DNA from: Caulobacter sp. BP25
GTDB lineage: Bacteria > Pseudomonadota > Alphaproteobacteria > Caulobacterales > Caulobacteraceae
Reading direction: 5' to 3'
Length of the DNA: 64,000 nucleotides
Assembly: GCF_002737755.1 (NCBI RefSeq)
Contig: NZ_PEGH01000020.1
Span: 124,001-188,000, forward strand
Of the stretch, positions 45,450 to 54,538 are shown one piece after another (position 1 is the stretch's first letter; each line of letters starts with the position of its first letter). The notes under the pieces were generated by a model that was not told the DNA's origin, made no database searches, and was given only the letters and a program-made list of their open reading frames with translations. The position numbers and the translations under genes are program-made.

Positions 45450-46066
45450 TAGAGGCTACGGGACGAGGCGGGGCTGGGCGCAGCGGACAGCCACGCCTCG
45501 GCCAGCAGCAGGTTCGGAACCCAGCACAGGAACGAGATCGCCTGGTAGACCTCGACGAAAGAGGCGCCGGGTATGAAGGCGAGCGGCAGATACAGCCGCA
45601 GGGTGACCGCCGCCAGGGTCAGGGCGAACGAACGGATCATCCAGGCGCGATGATCGGTGAGACGGCCCTGCAAGGCTCGGCGCCAGGCGAGACTGGTCGT
45701 GACGATCCAGCCCACCCCCAGCAGGCCAAAGCCAGCGCTGGCGATCGGTCCCGCCGTCACGCCCAGCGCTAGCGCCAGACCGCCGATCCCGCCCGACAGA
45801 CAGCCCAGGACATAGATCCGCCCCAGCAGCTGATGAACGCTGGGCCAGCGCGCGCGGACGCCCCGCAGCATCTGGAAGGGCCCGACCAGCAGAGCGGTCG
45901 CCGCGCCCGCCACATGCAGGGAGAGGAACGGATCGACAAACCGGTTGGCCATCACATTAGTCGCCAAGGGCCCGATCCTGGGCAGGTAGCGATAGGCGGT
46001 CAGGGCGACCAAAAGGCTGAGGATCATCATCAGCACCCAGGCGAGACGGGATAGGATCTTGGGCAT
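45449..46066 (-). CDS. DUF2306 family membrane protein
   Basis: A 205-aa protein with about six transmembrane helices. Family features are LHVAGAATALLVGPFQMLRGVR, HQLLGRIYVLGCLSGGIGGL (conserved His of DUF2306), LQGRLTDHRAWMIRSFALTLAAVTLRLYLP, which carries the H-R-x-W-M-x-R-S signature, and a C-terminal amphipathic end. The family resembles YozB/cytochrome-b561-like four-helix membrane proteins but is unassigned. ATG 46066. The stop codon lies inside the terminator hairpin shared with the convergent GST operon. Confidence 0.85.
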   Translation of the reverse strand: MPKILSRLAWVLMMILSLLVALTAYRYLPRIGPLATNVMANRFVDPFLSLHVAGAATALLVGPFQMLRGVRARWPSVHQLLGRIYVLGCLSGGIGGLALALGVTAGPIASAGFGLLGVGWIVTTSLAWRRALQGRLTDHRAWMIRSFALTLAAVTLRLYLPLAFIPGASFVEVYQAISFLCWVPNLLLAEAWLSAAPSPASSRSL

Positions 46067-46174
46067 GGTTCGGCTCCGGTTTCGGACCGAGATTGCAAGG
46101 CTTGCTGGGTCGCGCTACGCCAAGCCCGTGAGCGGCGCCCATTCTGCGCGAACGGCGCCGGGGGCTGACCGTAT

Positions 46175-46942
46175 ATGACTCTGAAGGATCGGCCGGCCGC
46201 CCTGAGGCGTCTGACCATCGACCTCTTGCTGCTGACCGCGCTGGGCCTGGTGCTGGGCGTGCTGTCGCCCTTTGGCACCGCGCGCCTGCCGCCCGGCGAT
46301 CGCTTCGGCTACTGGCTGCTATCCATCGTCGGCGGGGGCATGCTGGGCGTAGCGGTCGACGAGCTTCTGGGCCGTCGCATCGACCACTTCGCGCGGCGCC
46401 TGCTGACGGTAACCACCGTTATGACGCCGGCCGTCGTGGTCTGGGTCGGGCTAGTCGAGATGATGTTCGGCCACCAGAGCTTTTGGCTTCCGCCGGTTCT
46501 GTGGTTCCGCGTCTGGGTGATCAGCGGCCTCGTCATGGCGGTGCGCATCCTGGCCTGGCGCAAGCCGGTCGCCCCGCCGCCGATTGTCGAGACCCGCCTG
46601 GTGGTCGCTTCGCCCCTGCCCGAGGCCGAGGCCGCCTTCCGTCAAAGGCTGTCGGCCAAGCGTCGAACCGCTCAGCTGATCGCGGTCGAGGCGCACGACC
46701 ACTATCTGCGAGTCCATACCGACGCTGGCCCCGAGTTACTGACCTTGCGCTTCTCGGACGCCCTGGCCGAGCTGGCGGGCGTCCACGGCTTCCAGACCCA
46801 TCGCTCCTGGTGGGTTGCGGCAGATGCGATAGAGGCGGCGCACTGGCGGCGCGGGTCGGGCGAGTTGCGCCTGGCCGGCGGTGTCGTGGCTCCGGTCAGC
46901 CGCCGTCACGTGTCTGTGCTGCGGGCGGCTGGCTGGCTTTGA
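46175..46942 (+). CDS. LytTR-domain transcriptional regulator with membrane N-terminus
   Basis: A 255-aa protein. Four hydrophobic helices (residues ~13-125) precede a LytTR DNA-binding domain (~155-255): AQLIAVEAHDHYLRVHTDAGPELLTLRFSDALAEL, FQTHRSWWVAADAI and VVAPVSRRHVSVLRAAGW. Membrane-anchored LytTR proteins bind direct repeats and respond to a membrane signal. The target is unknown, perhaps the patatin lipoprotein gene convergent with it or its own operon. ATG 46175. The last 47 nt overlap the patatin gene on the other strand. Confidence 0.92.
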   Translation: MTLKDRPAALRRLTIDLLLLTALGLVLGVLSPFGTARLPPGDRFGYWLLSIVGGGMLGVAVDELLGRRIDHFARRLLTVTTVMTPAVVVWVGLVEMMFGHQSFWLPPVLWFRVWVISGLVMAVRILAWRKPVAPPPIVETRLVVASPLPEAEAAFRQRLSAKRRTAQLIAVEAHDHYLRVHTDAGPELLTLRFSDALAELAGVHGFQTHRSWWVAADAIEAAHWRRGSGELRLAGGVVAPVSRRHVSVLRAAGWL

Positions 46943-48113
46943 GCCCGGACGGGTCCGCCGCCTTGACCTCGGCCGACGGATCGGTCGGCGAGACCCACGC
47001 CGCGCCGGACTTGCCCAGGACGTAGCCCAGCTTGAACAGCGCCCGACGGTTCGGCCCAGCGAAGTCCAGCCCCGAGAAGTCGCCCTGGGCGTCGTCGGGG
47101 ATGGCGGTGTAGCGGAACAGCCCGCCATTGCGCCGGGTGAAGGCGGCGTTGGCGGTCAGGTGGGTGCGTAGCTGGGCCTTGTTCATGGCGATCCAGGAGC
47201 GGCCCACGATCGACAGGGCGTCCCCCTTGGTGAAGCCAAAGCCGCCGCCGATCTGGCCGTTGACGATCACCGACACCTCACCGGGCCCGGTCTGGTCGCG
47301 GCCGGGCAGGATCGACAGCAGCAGCGTCTCGGGCGCGACGAAGAACGGCGTGGTGACGCTGCCGTCGACATGCATCTCCGAGAGCTTGCGGTTGGCGCCC
47401 TGGACCTCGATCAGGCTGGGCGGGAAGACGCCGGGGATGCTGGCCGAGGCGACCAGCACATCGCGAAACAGCTGCAGGGACGTCGCGTCGCCGCGCGAGG
47501 CGATCGCGCCCATGTCCCAGATCATCGTCTGCTCGGTGTCGAGATTGGTGGTGGCGATCATCAGCCGCCGCCCCTTGGCGTGCTCGACCGCCACCGCGTA
47601 TAGCAACGGCGGATCGACATACTTGGCCACCAGGTCGCGCAGGGCGTGGTTGCGGAAGAGGCTGGGCGCGAAGAACAGATCCAGGCCCCGCTTTTGCAGA
47701 ATCCGGTCAGCTGCGTTGCTGGTGTAGGCCTCGCTCAGGCGCCGGTCCCAGTCCTTGCCTAGATAGGCGAACGGCGCGGTCAGGGCGCCGGTCGAGACAC
47801 CGGTGACGATGTCGAAGTCGGGCCGGTCGCCCGCCTCCGTCCAGCCGACCAGCACGCCGGCGCCATAGGCCCCGTTCGAGCCGCCGCCCGAGATGGCCAA
47901 CACATTGACCTTTCGTCCGGCGGTGTGGGTGTGGACGTCCTCCGCGAACTTCAGGCTGGCGGCGGGATCGGCGGCGCTGAACCGCACGTCGGCCAGCCCC
48001 TGCGGCGCGACCGAGCCGAGGTCCGAGGCCGTGAAGGCGTCCCGTGACACGGTCCCGCAGGCGGAAAGGACGAGCGTGAGCGCCAGGGCGGCGAGGACGC
48101 GAAGGCCGCGCAT
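46896..48113 (-). CDS. Patatin-like phospholipase, lipoprotein
   Basis: A 405-aa acyl hydrolase. A lipobox signal (LALTLVLSAC, Cys at ~19) predicts a lipid-anchored protein. The patatin fold is shown by NVLAISGGGSNGAYGAGVL (oxyanion-hole glycine stretch), GVSTGALTAPFAYLG (GxSxG nucleophile) and MHVDGSVTTP (catalytic Asp in DGx). It would cleave phospholipid or other acyl esters at the membrane. The C-terminus is low complexity (SEVKAADPSGLKASQPPAAQT). ATG 48113. It overlaps the convergent LytTR gene by 47 nt. Confidence 0.93.
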   Translation of the reverse strand: MRGLRVLAALALTLVLSACGTVSRDAFTASDLGSVAPQGLADVRFSAADPAASLKFAEDVHTHTAGRKVNVLAISGGGSNGAYGAGVLVGWTEAGDRPDFDIVTGVSTGALTAPFAYLGKDWDRRLSEAYTSNAADRILQKRGLDLFFAPSLFRNHALRDLVAKYVDPPLLYAVAVEHAKGRRLMIATTNLDTEQTMIWDMGAIASRGDATSLQLFRDVLVASASIPGVFPPSLIEVQGANRKLSEMHVDGSVTTPFFVAPETLLLSILPGRDQTGPGEVSVIVNGQIGGGFGFTKGDALSIVGRSWIAMNKAQLRTHLTANAAFTRRNGGLFRYTAIPDDAQGDFSGLDFAGPNRRALFKLGYVLGKSGAAWVSPTDPSAEVKAADPSGLKASQPPAAQTRDGG

Positions 48114-48195
48114 CGGAAGCGTCTCCCAAGATCGAGCTGGATGATTAGCGCCGAAGACCCCTTAGGGGAATTGTCCGCCTTGCCATCGCCTAGAT

Positions 48196-48212
48196 TTGCG
48201 AGTCATTCTCAA
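48196..48212 (+). promoter_or_regulatory. Fur-box-like site upstream of a small gene
   Basis: TTGCGAGTCATTCTCAA is an imperfect 8-1-8 inverted repeat, six of eight pairs symmetric, closely resembling proteobacterial Fur sites. It lies 22 nt upstream of the small gene's start, with GAGAGGAG between. Confidence 0.55.
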
Positions 48213-48234
48213 TATCAAACGAGAGGAGTCAGCG

Positions 48235-48405
48235 ATGGTCTACAGAACCACGGGCGCGAGCGTGCTGGCCTGGATGATGCGCGCCGAGCGGGCCAAGCGG
48301 GCGGCGCTGGAGCAGGATCTTTCGTGGCTGTTGCATGGCCCGACTGATCCGGAGGTCGTCGAGGCCCTTCAAGAAGAGTCCGCGCCCCTCCTCGCGGCAG
48401 AGTAG
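48235..48405 (+). CDS. Small protein (56 aa) behind a Fur-like box
   Basis: ATG 48235 with GAGAGGAG 7-8 nt upstream starts MVYRTTGASVLAWMMRAERA and continues as a mostly helical, charged peptide ending EALQEESAPLLAAE. No cysteines, no membrane helix and no family I recognise. The ribosome site and the Fur-like palindrome make it a believable iron-responsive gene. Divergent from the patatin gene. Confidence 0.65.
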   Translation: MVYRTTGASVLAWMMRAERAKRAALEQDLSWLLHGPTDPEVVEALQEESAPLLAAE

Positions 48406-48557
48406 AGTGACAATCCATCAAAATACAAATACGACACTCATTCAGTATCGGATCAGAAAGCTGCCTGAATAGACAGTACCCGAATCGAGCTTTCGGGACG
48501 AAATCGTAAGAAGGCCATTAAGCTAAACGCGTCATCGTCCAGAACGCTGGAGGACCC

Positions 48558-50363
48558 ATGACGCTGACTATTCGCCACCGCCTGTTTGCTTGCCTGGTCG
48601 CGCTAGGCGTCGCCTTGGCCGTCACGGCGGCCGAGGGGACGCTGGCCCTGCGGAGCGCCAACATCCGGATGAACTCGGTGATCGTCGATCGCGTCCAGCC
48701 GCTCCGCCAGCTGAAGATCGTGTCCGATATGTACGCGGTGAACATCGTCGACACCGCCCACAAGGCGCACGCCGGGACGATCACGAACAAGGCTGCCCTG
48801 GACAACATTGCGGCGGCCGAGAAGGCGGTGAACGAGAACTGGACCGCCTATATCGGCACGACCCTGACCCCCCACGAAAAAGAACTGGTCACTGAAACCC
48901 TTGCGCGGTTTCCCGCCGCCAACGCGACCGTCGCCCGCCTGAAGCAGATCCTTCAGGCCAACGACCAGGCGGCCCTGGCCGCCTTTACGGCCAATGAACT
49001 CTATCCGACGATCGACCCGCTGACCGGCCAGATCAACCTGTTGATCGACCTCCAGATCCAGGTCTCGCTTGAGGAGGGCCAGGCTTCGGCCAAGGCCTAC
49101 GCCACGACGCTGTGGATCATGGCCGGCATCGCGCTGGCCGCCGCGGCGGTGCTGGCCGCCAGCGTCAACATCATCGCCCGCAAGGTCACCACGCCGCTCA
49201 GCCGCATGACCGACGTCATGCGCCAGCTGGCCGCCGGCCGCCTGGAAACCGCCGTGCCCGAACTGGGCCGCGCCGACGAGATCGGCGCGATGGCCGGCGC
49301 CGTGCAGGTCTTCAAGGAGGCGGGCCTGGAGAAACGGCGACTAGAGGCCGAGGCCGCCGAGGCCCGCGCCACCATCGAAGCCGAAAAAGCCCGCGAGGAA
49401 GCCCATCGACGCGAAGAGGCTCGCAAACAGGCGCAGGTCGTGCACGCCCTGGCCGAGGGCCTGGACAAGCTGTCGGCCGGCGATCTCGCCTTCCGGGTCG
49501 AAGACAGCTTCGCGCCCGAATACGACAAGCTGCGCGTGGACTTCAACGCGGCCATGGGATCGCTGGAAGACGCTATGCTGGTGGTCAACCAGGCTGCGGC
49601 CGGCATCCGGGGCGGCTCGATGGAGCTCAGCAAGGCCGCCGACGACATGGCCCGCCGCACCGAGCAGCAGGCCGCCAGCCTGGAGGAGACCGCCGCAGCC
49701 CTCGACCAGATCACCGCCACGATCCAGCGCTCGGTCAGCAGCATCGGCCAAGCCAACAAGGCCGTGGCCGGCGCCAAGTCAGACGCCGAGCGCTCGGAAC
49801 GGATCGTGTCGCGCGCGGTCGAGGCGATGGGCGGTATAGAAGGCTCGTCGCGGCAAATCAGCCAGATCATTGGGGTGATCGACGAGATCGCCTTCCAGAC
49901 CAACCTGCTGGCCCTCAACGCCGGGGTCGAGGCCGCCCGGGCCGGCGAAAGCGGCAGGGGCTTTGCCGTGGTCGCTCAGGAGGTCCGAGCCCTGGCCCAG
50001 CGCTCGGCCGAGGCCGCCAAGGAGATCAAGGGCCTGATCACCAGCTCGGCCAGCCAAGTCGATCTGGGCGTCGAGTTGGTGCGCGAGACCGGTCAGGCGC
50101 TGGAGACGATCATCAGCCGCATCGACGGCATCGCCGCCCAGGTTACGGACGTCGCCGCCTCCGCCCAGGAGCAGTCGACCGGCCTGAACCAGATCAACGC
50201 CGCCGTGAACCAGATGGATCAGGCAACCCAGCAAAACGCAGCCATGGTCGAACAATCGGCGACGGCCAGCGGCAGCCTGGCCCGGGAGGCCGACTCCCTT
50301 GCGGTGCTGATGGGTCGCTTCCGCTTCGCCGACCCCTCGGGCGCGAGCCGCAAGGCGGCCTAG
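48558..50363 (+). CDS. Methyl-accepting chemotaxis protein
   Basis: A 601-aa chemoreceptor with two membrane helices (residues ~10-30 and ~187-207). They flank a four-helix-bundle periplasmic sensor of the 4HB_MCP type ([32 protein letters not shown]). A HAMP domain, a second HAMP-like repeat ([15 protein letters not shown]) and the coiled-coil signalling domain follow, with the hairpin tip [22 protein letters not shown]. There is no C-terminal CheR-binding pentapeptide. ATG 48558 after GGAGGA. The ligand is unknown. Confidence 0.95.
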   Translation: MTLTIRHRLFACLVALGVALAVTAAEGTLALRSANIRMNSVIVDRVQPLRQLKIVSDMYAVNIVDTAHKAHAGTITNKAALDNIAAAEKAVNENWTAYIGTTLTPHEKELVTETLARFPAANATVARLKQILQANDQAALAAFTANELYPTIDPLTGQINLLIDLQIQVSLEEGQASAKAYATTLWIMAGIALAAAAVLAASVNIIARKVTTPLSRMTDVMRQLAAGRLETAVPELGRADEIGAMAGAVQVFKEAGLEKRRLEAEAAEARATIEAEKAREEAHRREEARKQAQVVHALAEGLDKLSAGDLAFRVEDSFAPEYDKLRVDFNAAMGSLEDAMLVVNQAAAGIRGGSMELSKAADDMARRTEQQAASLEETAAALDQITATIQRSVSSIGQANKAVAGAKSDAERSERIVSRAVEAMGGIEGSSRQISQIIGVIDEIAFQTNLLALNAGVEAARAGESGRGFAVVAQEVRALAQRSAEAAKEIKGLITSSASQVDLGVELVRETGQALETIISRIDGIAAQVTDVAASAQEQSTGLNQINAAVNQMDQATQQNAAMVEQSATASGSLAREADSLAVLMGRFRFADPSGASRKAA

Positions 50364-50372
50364 ACGGAAAGA

Positions 50373-50473
50373 GGCCGACGCAAGCGCCGGCCACAGAACC
50401 GCAGAAACAAAACAGGCCGGCGCGAGCGCCGGCCGGAACCCCAAATGCAAACAGGCCGGCGCAAGCGCCGGCC
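50373..50473. repeat. Three near-identical 20-bp palindromes
   Basis: GGCCGRCGCRAGCGCCGGCC-type units at 50373-50392, 50415-50434 and 50454-50473, about 40 nt apart, separated by A-rich spacers (CAGAAACAAAACA, ATGCAAACA). Each forms a hairpin. They lie between the convergent MCP and cold-shock genes. Confidence 0.85.
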
Positions 50474-50512
50474 TGTCGGTGCGAACCCGAAGGTCCGCGA
50501 AACCTGGGTCGA

Positions 50513-50722
50513 TTAGACCGCTTGCAGCTGACCAGCCGAAGTCTTGCCGCTGCGGCGATCGACTTCAGGCTCGAACGACAGCTTTTGGCCTTCGTTCAGG
50601 CCGTTCAGGCCAGCGCGCTCAACGGCCGAGATGTGGACGAAGATGTCCTGGCCGCCGTTGTCCGGCTGGATGAAGCCGAAGCCCTTGGCGGAATTGAACC
50701 ACTTCACGGTTCCAGTAGCCAT
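50513..50722 (-). CDS. Cold-shock domain protein (CspA family)
   Basis: A 69-aa single OB-fold RNA chaperone: [20 protein letters not shown] carries RNP1 (KGFGFI) and is followed by DIFVHISAV (RNP2) and [20 protein letters not shown]. The start is ATG 50722; the frame stays open upstream but without homology. It binds single-stranded RNA or DNA and melts secondary structure. The 280-nt spacer upstream could hold the long 5' leader typical of cold-regulated csp genes. Caulobacter has several paralogues, so no letter is assigned. Confidence 0.96.
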   Translation of the reverse strand: MATGTVKWFNSAKGFGFIQPDNGGQDIFVHISAVERAGLNGLNEGQKLSFEPEVDRRSGKTSAGQLQAV

Positions 50723-51005
50723 GGTGAGTATCCTTGTAGACATGGGTGTTCGTCGTCCGAAAACGTCTCGGGCGACGATCAAATTTCGTTGGAAGTTCGG
50801 AAGGCGCGTCCGGCGCTCCGGCACGCGGAGCAAGGAATAGCAGGCCGAGCGGCAGCGAATTCGATGACCTTATCTTGAAGCACTTCTAGGAAATAACAAG
50901 AAAAATATTTTCGGACGACTTTAGCCACGCCGCCGGAGCCAAGCTGCGCCTCAAGCGTTTTCATGGAGATGCGTCGATTTCTCCGACGTCGAACAAGAGC
51001 TTTCC

Positions 51006-51185
51006 ATGACCCTTCTCGAAAAGATTCCGACGCTTGGCGATGCTGAACTGAAGGTCCTGCTGGCCAACGCCCGTCGCCTGGACGTCACCGGCACGCCCGA
51101 GCAACGCCGCGCCGTCGCCGAGGTGATCACGCCCCTGGAACGCGAGGCATCGCGCCGTCGCTCGGTCGCGCGCGGGGGGCGGTAG
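51006..51185 (+). CDS. Small conserved-looking protein (59 aa)
   Basis: ATG 51006 to TAG 51183-51185. The protein starts MTLLEKIPTLGDAELKVLLA and continues NARRLDVTGTPEQRRAVAEVITPLEREASRRR, a helical, arginine-rich peptide. Codon third positions are strongly GC-rich. Similar short helical proteins accompany cold-shock genes in alphaproteobacteria, from memory. It is divergent from the csp gene and convergent with pgsA. No function assigned. Confidence 0.65.
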   Translation: MTLLEKIPTLGDAELKVLLANARRLDVTGTPEQRRAVAEVITPLEREASRRRSVARGGR

Positions 51186-51204
51186 AAGAAGCGCCAGCCT
51201 CCCC

Positions 51205-51822
51205 TCAGGCCAGCGCTTTACGCGCCGCTTCCCAGTACTGAGCCCCAGTGATCAGGGTGATCAACGTCGCCAGCCACAGCAGGCCGTGGGCCACCACCGT
51301 AAAGCCGCCGATCACCGACGGATCCTGCGACAGCCCAAAGGCGCCCCACGAGGCCAGGATCATCTCGGCGCCGATCGACACCAGTTGCAGGGTCGTCTTC
51401 CACTTGGCCAGCAGGGTGACCGGCAGTTTGACGCCCTTGCCGGCGCCGACCTCGCGCAAAGCGCTGACCGTGAACTCGCGAAACAGGATCAGGCCAGCCG
51501 GCAGCACGACCATCGGGTTCGGCCCCAGAGCCATCAGGCCCAGCAGCGCGCCGCAGACCAGGATCTTGTCGCCGATCGGATCGAGGATCGCGCCCCAAAC
51601 GCTGACGGCGTCCAGCTTGCGCGCCAGCCAGCCGTCGAAGAAGTCGGTCACCGCCGCGACGACGAAGGCGTAGAACGCCCAGCGCTCCAACCGCAGCTGG
51701 CTCTCCGCCGTCAGTTGGTCGCTGACCCACGGGACCGCGCCCGCCGCCGCCGCCAAGGCCACGAACATGAACAGCGCCATCACGAGGCGCGAGCTGGTGA
51801 GAATGTTGGGCAGTGATTTCAT
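51205..51822 (-). CDS. pgsA: CDP-diacylglycerol-glycerol-3-phosphate 3-phosphatidyltransferase
   Basis: A 205-aa membrane enzyme forming phosphatidylglycerol phosphate, the committed step to phosphatidylglycerol and cardiolipin. The CDP-alcohol phosphatidyltransferase signature D-x2-DGx2-AR-x8-Gx3-Dx3-D is seen complete in DFFDGWLARKLDAVSVWGAI followed by LDPIGDK. The family N-terminus MKSLPNILTSSRLVMALFMF fixes the start at ATG 51822. Several transmembrane helices. It is probably monocistronic. Confidence 0.95.
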   Translation of the reverse strand: MKSLPNILTSSRLVMALFMFVALAAAAGAVPWVSDQLTAESQLRLERWAFYAFVVAAVTDFFDGWLARKLDAVSVWGAILDPIGDKILVCGALLGLMALGPNPMVVLPAGLILFREFTVSALREVGAGKGVKLPVTLLAKWKTTLQLVSIGAEMILASWGAFGLSQDPSVIGGFTVVAHGLLWLATLITLITGAQYWEAARKALA

Positions 51823-51877
51823 AGGCGTCTCATACCCACAAACCCGCATCGGCGATACGGTTCCGCTGTACGCCGGT

Positions 51878-51907
51878 GCCTCTCAAAAACAGTGATTTTT
51901 GAGAGGC
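51878..51907. terminator. Perfect 12-bp hairpin in the pgsA/kinase divergent spacer
   Basis: GCCTCTCAAAAA (51878-51889), loop CAGTGA, TTTTTGAGAGGC (51896-51907). It looks like a bidirectional terminator stem but sits between two divergent genes, 56 nt from the pgsA start, so it may instead be a repeat or an operator. Confidence 0.5.
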
Positions 51908-51980
51908 CGTCGACGACTCGCTCCGATATACAAGTCATGAGGGCGAAGCTGGGCCCTCGTCGAGGCGGGCGCGCCGACGA

Positions 51981-53651
51981 ATGACGGGACAGGATCGCGG
52001 CGATTTGAACGGCCGCCGCCGCGTCAGCACGGTGCGCGGGCGGCTGGTTCTGCTGACGGTCAGCCTGCTGATCCCTGCCGTTGTATCCATGGTGCTGCTG
52101 CTGGCGAGCGCGGATCGCGAGTCGCGCGGCCAGCTCTATCAGCAGCTGGTCACCACCGCCCGCGCCCTCTCCGGCGCCGTCGACCGCCAGGCCGCCGTTG
52201 GTGTGGCCGTGGTCGAGACACTGGCCAGCGACCAGGCGCTGATCAACGGCGACTGGGCCGACTTCCACGCCCGCGCCCAGCGCGTCGTCCAGCGCCGCCC
52301 CGGCTGGATCGTGGTTTCCGACATCAACGGCCAGCAGATCGTCAACACGCTCAAGTCCTACGGCTCGCCCCTGCCCCGCTCGCCTCGCGCGAACGAGCTG
52401 ACCAGCGCCCTGCTGGCCGGGCGCAGCAAGATCTCGGACCTGCGCATGGGCAAGGTCGCGGGCAAGCCAGTGATCACCGTGGCCACGCCGATCCTGGTCA
52501 AGGGCCAAGCCTACATCCTGTCCTATGTCGTGGAGTCGGCCTCGTTCACCTCGGTGTTCCGCCAGCAGCGCGTGCCCGACCGCTGGGCGGCCACCCTGCT
52601 GGACAATAATCGCCGGGTCATCGCCCGCTCGCGGATGAATGAGCAGTTCACCGGCGCCCTGGCCTCCAAGGACATGGAGGAGAACCTGCGCCACTCCACC
52701 GAGGGCGTGAACAAGAGCGTGTCGCTGGAAGGCGTGCCGACCATGGTCGCCTACACCCGGTCTCCCCAGACGGGTTGGACGCTGGTGGTGGCGATCCCAA
52801 GGGACGAGCTGGCCAGCACGGTCAACCGCTCGGTCGCGATCGCCGGCGCGGTGTTCCTGCTGCTGCTGATCCTGGGCATTGGCTTGTCGCTGATCTACGC
52901 CCGCCGGATCAATGGCGAGATGCGGCGGCTGGTCAGCGACGCCGCCGCCATCGGCCGCGGCGAGACCTTGCCGCCGTCGGGTCCGGATGACCTGGAGGAG
53001 ATCGCCGCCGTCCACTCGGCCCTGCGCCAGGCCTCCCGCGAGCTGAAGGCCCGCGAGGAGCGGCAGGTCGTGATGATCAACGAGCTGAACCACCGGGTTA
53101 AGAACACCCTGGCCACCGTCCAGGCCCTGGCCCGCCAGACCTTCCTGAAGACCGACGGCGCGCCGGTCGACGTGTTCACCGAACGACTGATCGCCCTGTC
53201 CGGCGCCCACGACCTTCTGACCAAGACAGGCTGGCGCGAGGCCGATATGGACCAGCTGGTTCAGAAGGCCCTTGGCGCGCACGTGGGCCGGGTGCATCGC
53301 GAGGGGCCGACGGTCGCCCTGGCGCCGCATACGGCGGTCGGGCTGTCGATGGTGTTCCACGAACTGGCCACCAACAGCGCCAAGTACGGCGCCTTGTCGG
53401 TCCCCGGCGGGACGGTCGAAGTCTCTTGGCGCCTCGATCCGGTGACGGGAAACCTGGCCTTCACCTGGCGCGACGTCGGCGGGCCGCCGGTCTCGCCGCC
53501 CCAGACCCGGGGCTTTGGCACCCGGCTGATCGAAAGCTCGATCCGTCGCGAACAGAAGGGCCACGCTCGCTTCGATTTCCGCCCCGGCGGCCTGGTGTTC
53601 GAGGCCAGCCTGCCGCTGCCCGAGACGGTGCGCTGGAGCAATCCCTACTGA
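51981..53651 (+). CDS. Sensor histidine kinase, HWE/HisKA_2 type
   Basis: A 556-aa membrane sensor kinase. A first helix at ~20-45 is followed by a dCache-like extracellular sensor to ~275 and a second helix (SVAIAGAVFLLLLILGIGLSL). Then come HAMP-like residues (RRINGEMRRLVSDAAAIGRGE), the H-box INELNHRVKNTLATVQALAR with the phospho-acceptor His, and the ATPase domain (FHELATNSAKYGALS, DVGGPPV, GFGTRLI). This is the general-stress/light kinase class of alphaproteobacteria. No response regulator is adjacent. The stop overlaps the kinase-like gene downstream (TGATG at 53649-53653). Confidence 0.93.
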   Translation: MTGQDRGDLNGRRRVSTVRGRLVLLTVSLLIPAVVSMVLLLASADRESRGQLYQQLVTTARALSGAVDRQAAVGVAVVETLASDQALINGDWADFHARAQRVVQRRPGWIVVSDINGQQIVNTLKSYGSPLPRSPRANELTSALLAGRSKISDLRMGKVAGKPVITVATPILVKGQAYILSYVVESASFTSVFRQQRVPDRWAATLLDNNRRVIARSRMNEQFTGALASKDMEENLRHSTEGVNKSVSLEGVPTMVAYTRSPQTGWTLVVAIPRDELASTVNRSVAIAGAVFLLLLILGIGLSLIYARRINGEMRRLVSDAAAIGRGETLPPSGPDDLEEIAAVHSALRQASRELKAREERQVVMINELNHRVKNTLATVQALARQTFLKTDGAPVDVFTERLIALSGAHDLLTKTGWREADMDQLVQKALGAHVGRVHREGPTVALAPHTAVGLSMVFHELATNSAKYGALSVPGGTVEVSWRLDPVTGNLAFTWRDVGGPPVSPPQTRGFGTRLIESSIRREQKGHARFDFRPGGLVFEASLPLPETVRWSNPY

Positions 53652-54538
53652 TGGACGCCGAGGCTGGGATCATCGCGGCCTTCGTCCGCGACGAGGGCCT
53701 GCCGGAAGATTTCGAGACCCTCGCCGAACGCCTGCACCGGCCGCTGGCGGCGCGGCTCGCGAGCTGGGCGGTCGAGCACCACTCGCCGCTGGTCGTCGGG
53801 ATTTGCGGGCCCCAGGGCTCGGGCAAGTCGACCCTGGTCGCCCTGGTCGAGCAGCTGCTGGCCGCGCGGGACCTGAAGGTCGCGACGCTGTCGATCGACG
53901 ACCTCTACCTGATCCGCGCCGAGCGGACGCGGTTGGCGCACGAGGTCCATCCGCTGCTGGCCACGCGCGGGGTCCCTGGCACGCACGATCCGGCCCTGGG
54001 CCTCGCTGTCCTCGACGCCTTGGGACGCCAGGGGGCCACCGCTCTGCCCCGCTTCGACAAGGCCGCCGACGACCGCGCGCCGCAAGGCCGCTGGCCGCGC
54101 GTCGAGGGGCCCGTCGATGTCGTGCTGCTGGAAGGCTGGTGTGTCGGCGCGCGCCCGCAGCCGACGGCGCTACTGGCCGCGCCGATCAACGCCCTGGAAC
54201 GCGACGAGGACCCCGACGGCGCCTGGCGCGGCTTCGCCAACGCGGCGCTGACGGGGCCCTACGCGCCGCTGTTCGCGCGACTCGACCACCTGGTGCTGAT
54301 GACCGCGCCGGACTTCGCGACGGTCCGCGCCTGGCGGGGCCAGCAGGAGGCCCGCCTGCGCCAGCGCCTCGCCGCCGAGGGCCGCGATCCGAGCCTGGCG
54401 ATGGACGACGCCGCTCTCGACCGCTTCGTCGCCCACTACGAGCGCCTGACCCGCTGGATCGCGGCGGACCTCCCGGGCGTGGCGGACGTGGTGGTGAGGT
54501 TGGATGAACGGCGGTGGCCGGGAGAAGCGCTCGCTTAG
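53651..54538 (+). CDS. P-loop kinase, probable D-glycerate 3-kinase (GlxK/GLYK type)
   Basis: A 295-aa kinase. Walker A is GICGPQGSGKSTLVAL (~residues 49-64), followed by TLSIDDLYLIRAERTRLA, HPLLATRGVPGTHD and DVVLLEGWCVGARPQ (Walker B region), with NALERDEDPDGAWR later. This matches the phosphoribulokinase/uridine-kinase-like glycerate kinase group of plants, fungi and bacteria. It would phosphorylate glycerate in glycolate or serine metabolism. ATG 53651 overlaps the sensor kinase stop, so it is co-translated with it, an unusual pairing. Confidence 0.85.
   Translation: MDAEAGIIAAFVRDEGLPEDFETLAERLHRPLAARLASWAVEHHSPLVVGICGPQGSGKSTLVALVEQLLAARDLKVATLSIDDLYLIRAERTRLAHEVHPLLATRGVPGTHDPALGLAVLDALGRQGATALPRFDKAADDRAPQGRWPRVEGPVDVVLLEGWCVGARPQPTALLAAPINALERDEDPDGAWRGFANAALTGPYAPLFARLDHLVLMTAPDFATVRAWRGQQEARLRQRLAAEGRDPSLAMDDAALDRFVAHYERLTRWIAADLPGVADVVVRLDERRWPGEALA

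Noticed and set aside
50779..50964. 61-codon frame upstream of the cold-shock gene
   Set aside because: It lies in the probable csp leader and has no ribosome site; codon use is not like neighbours.
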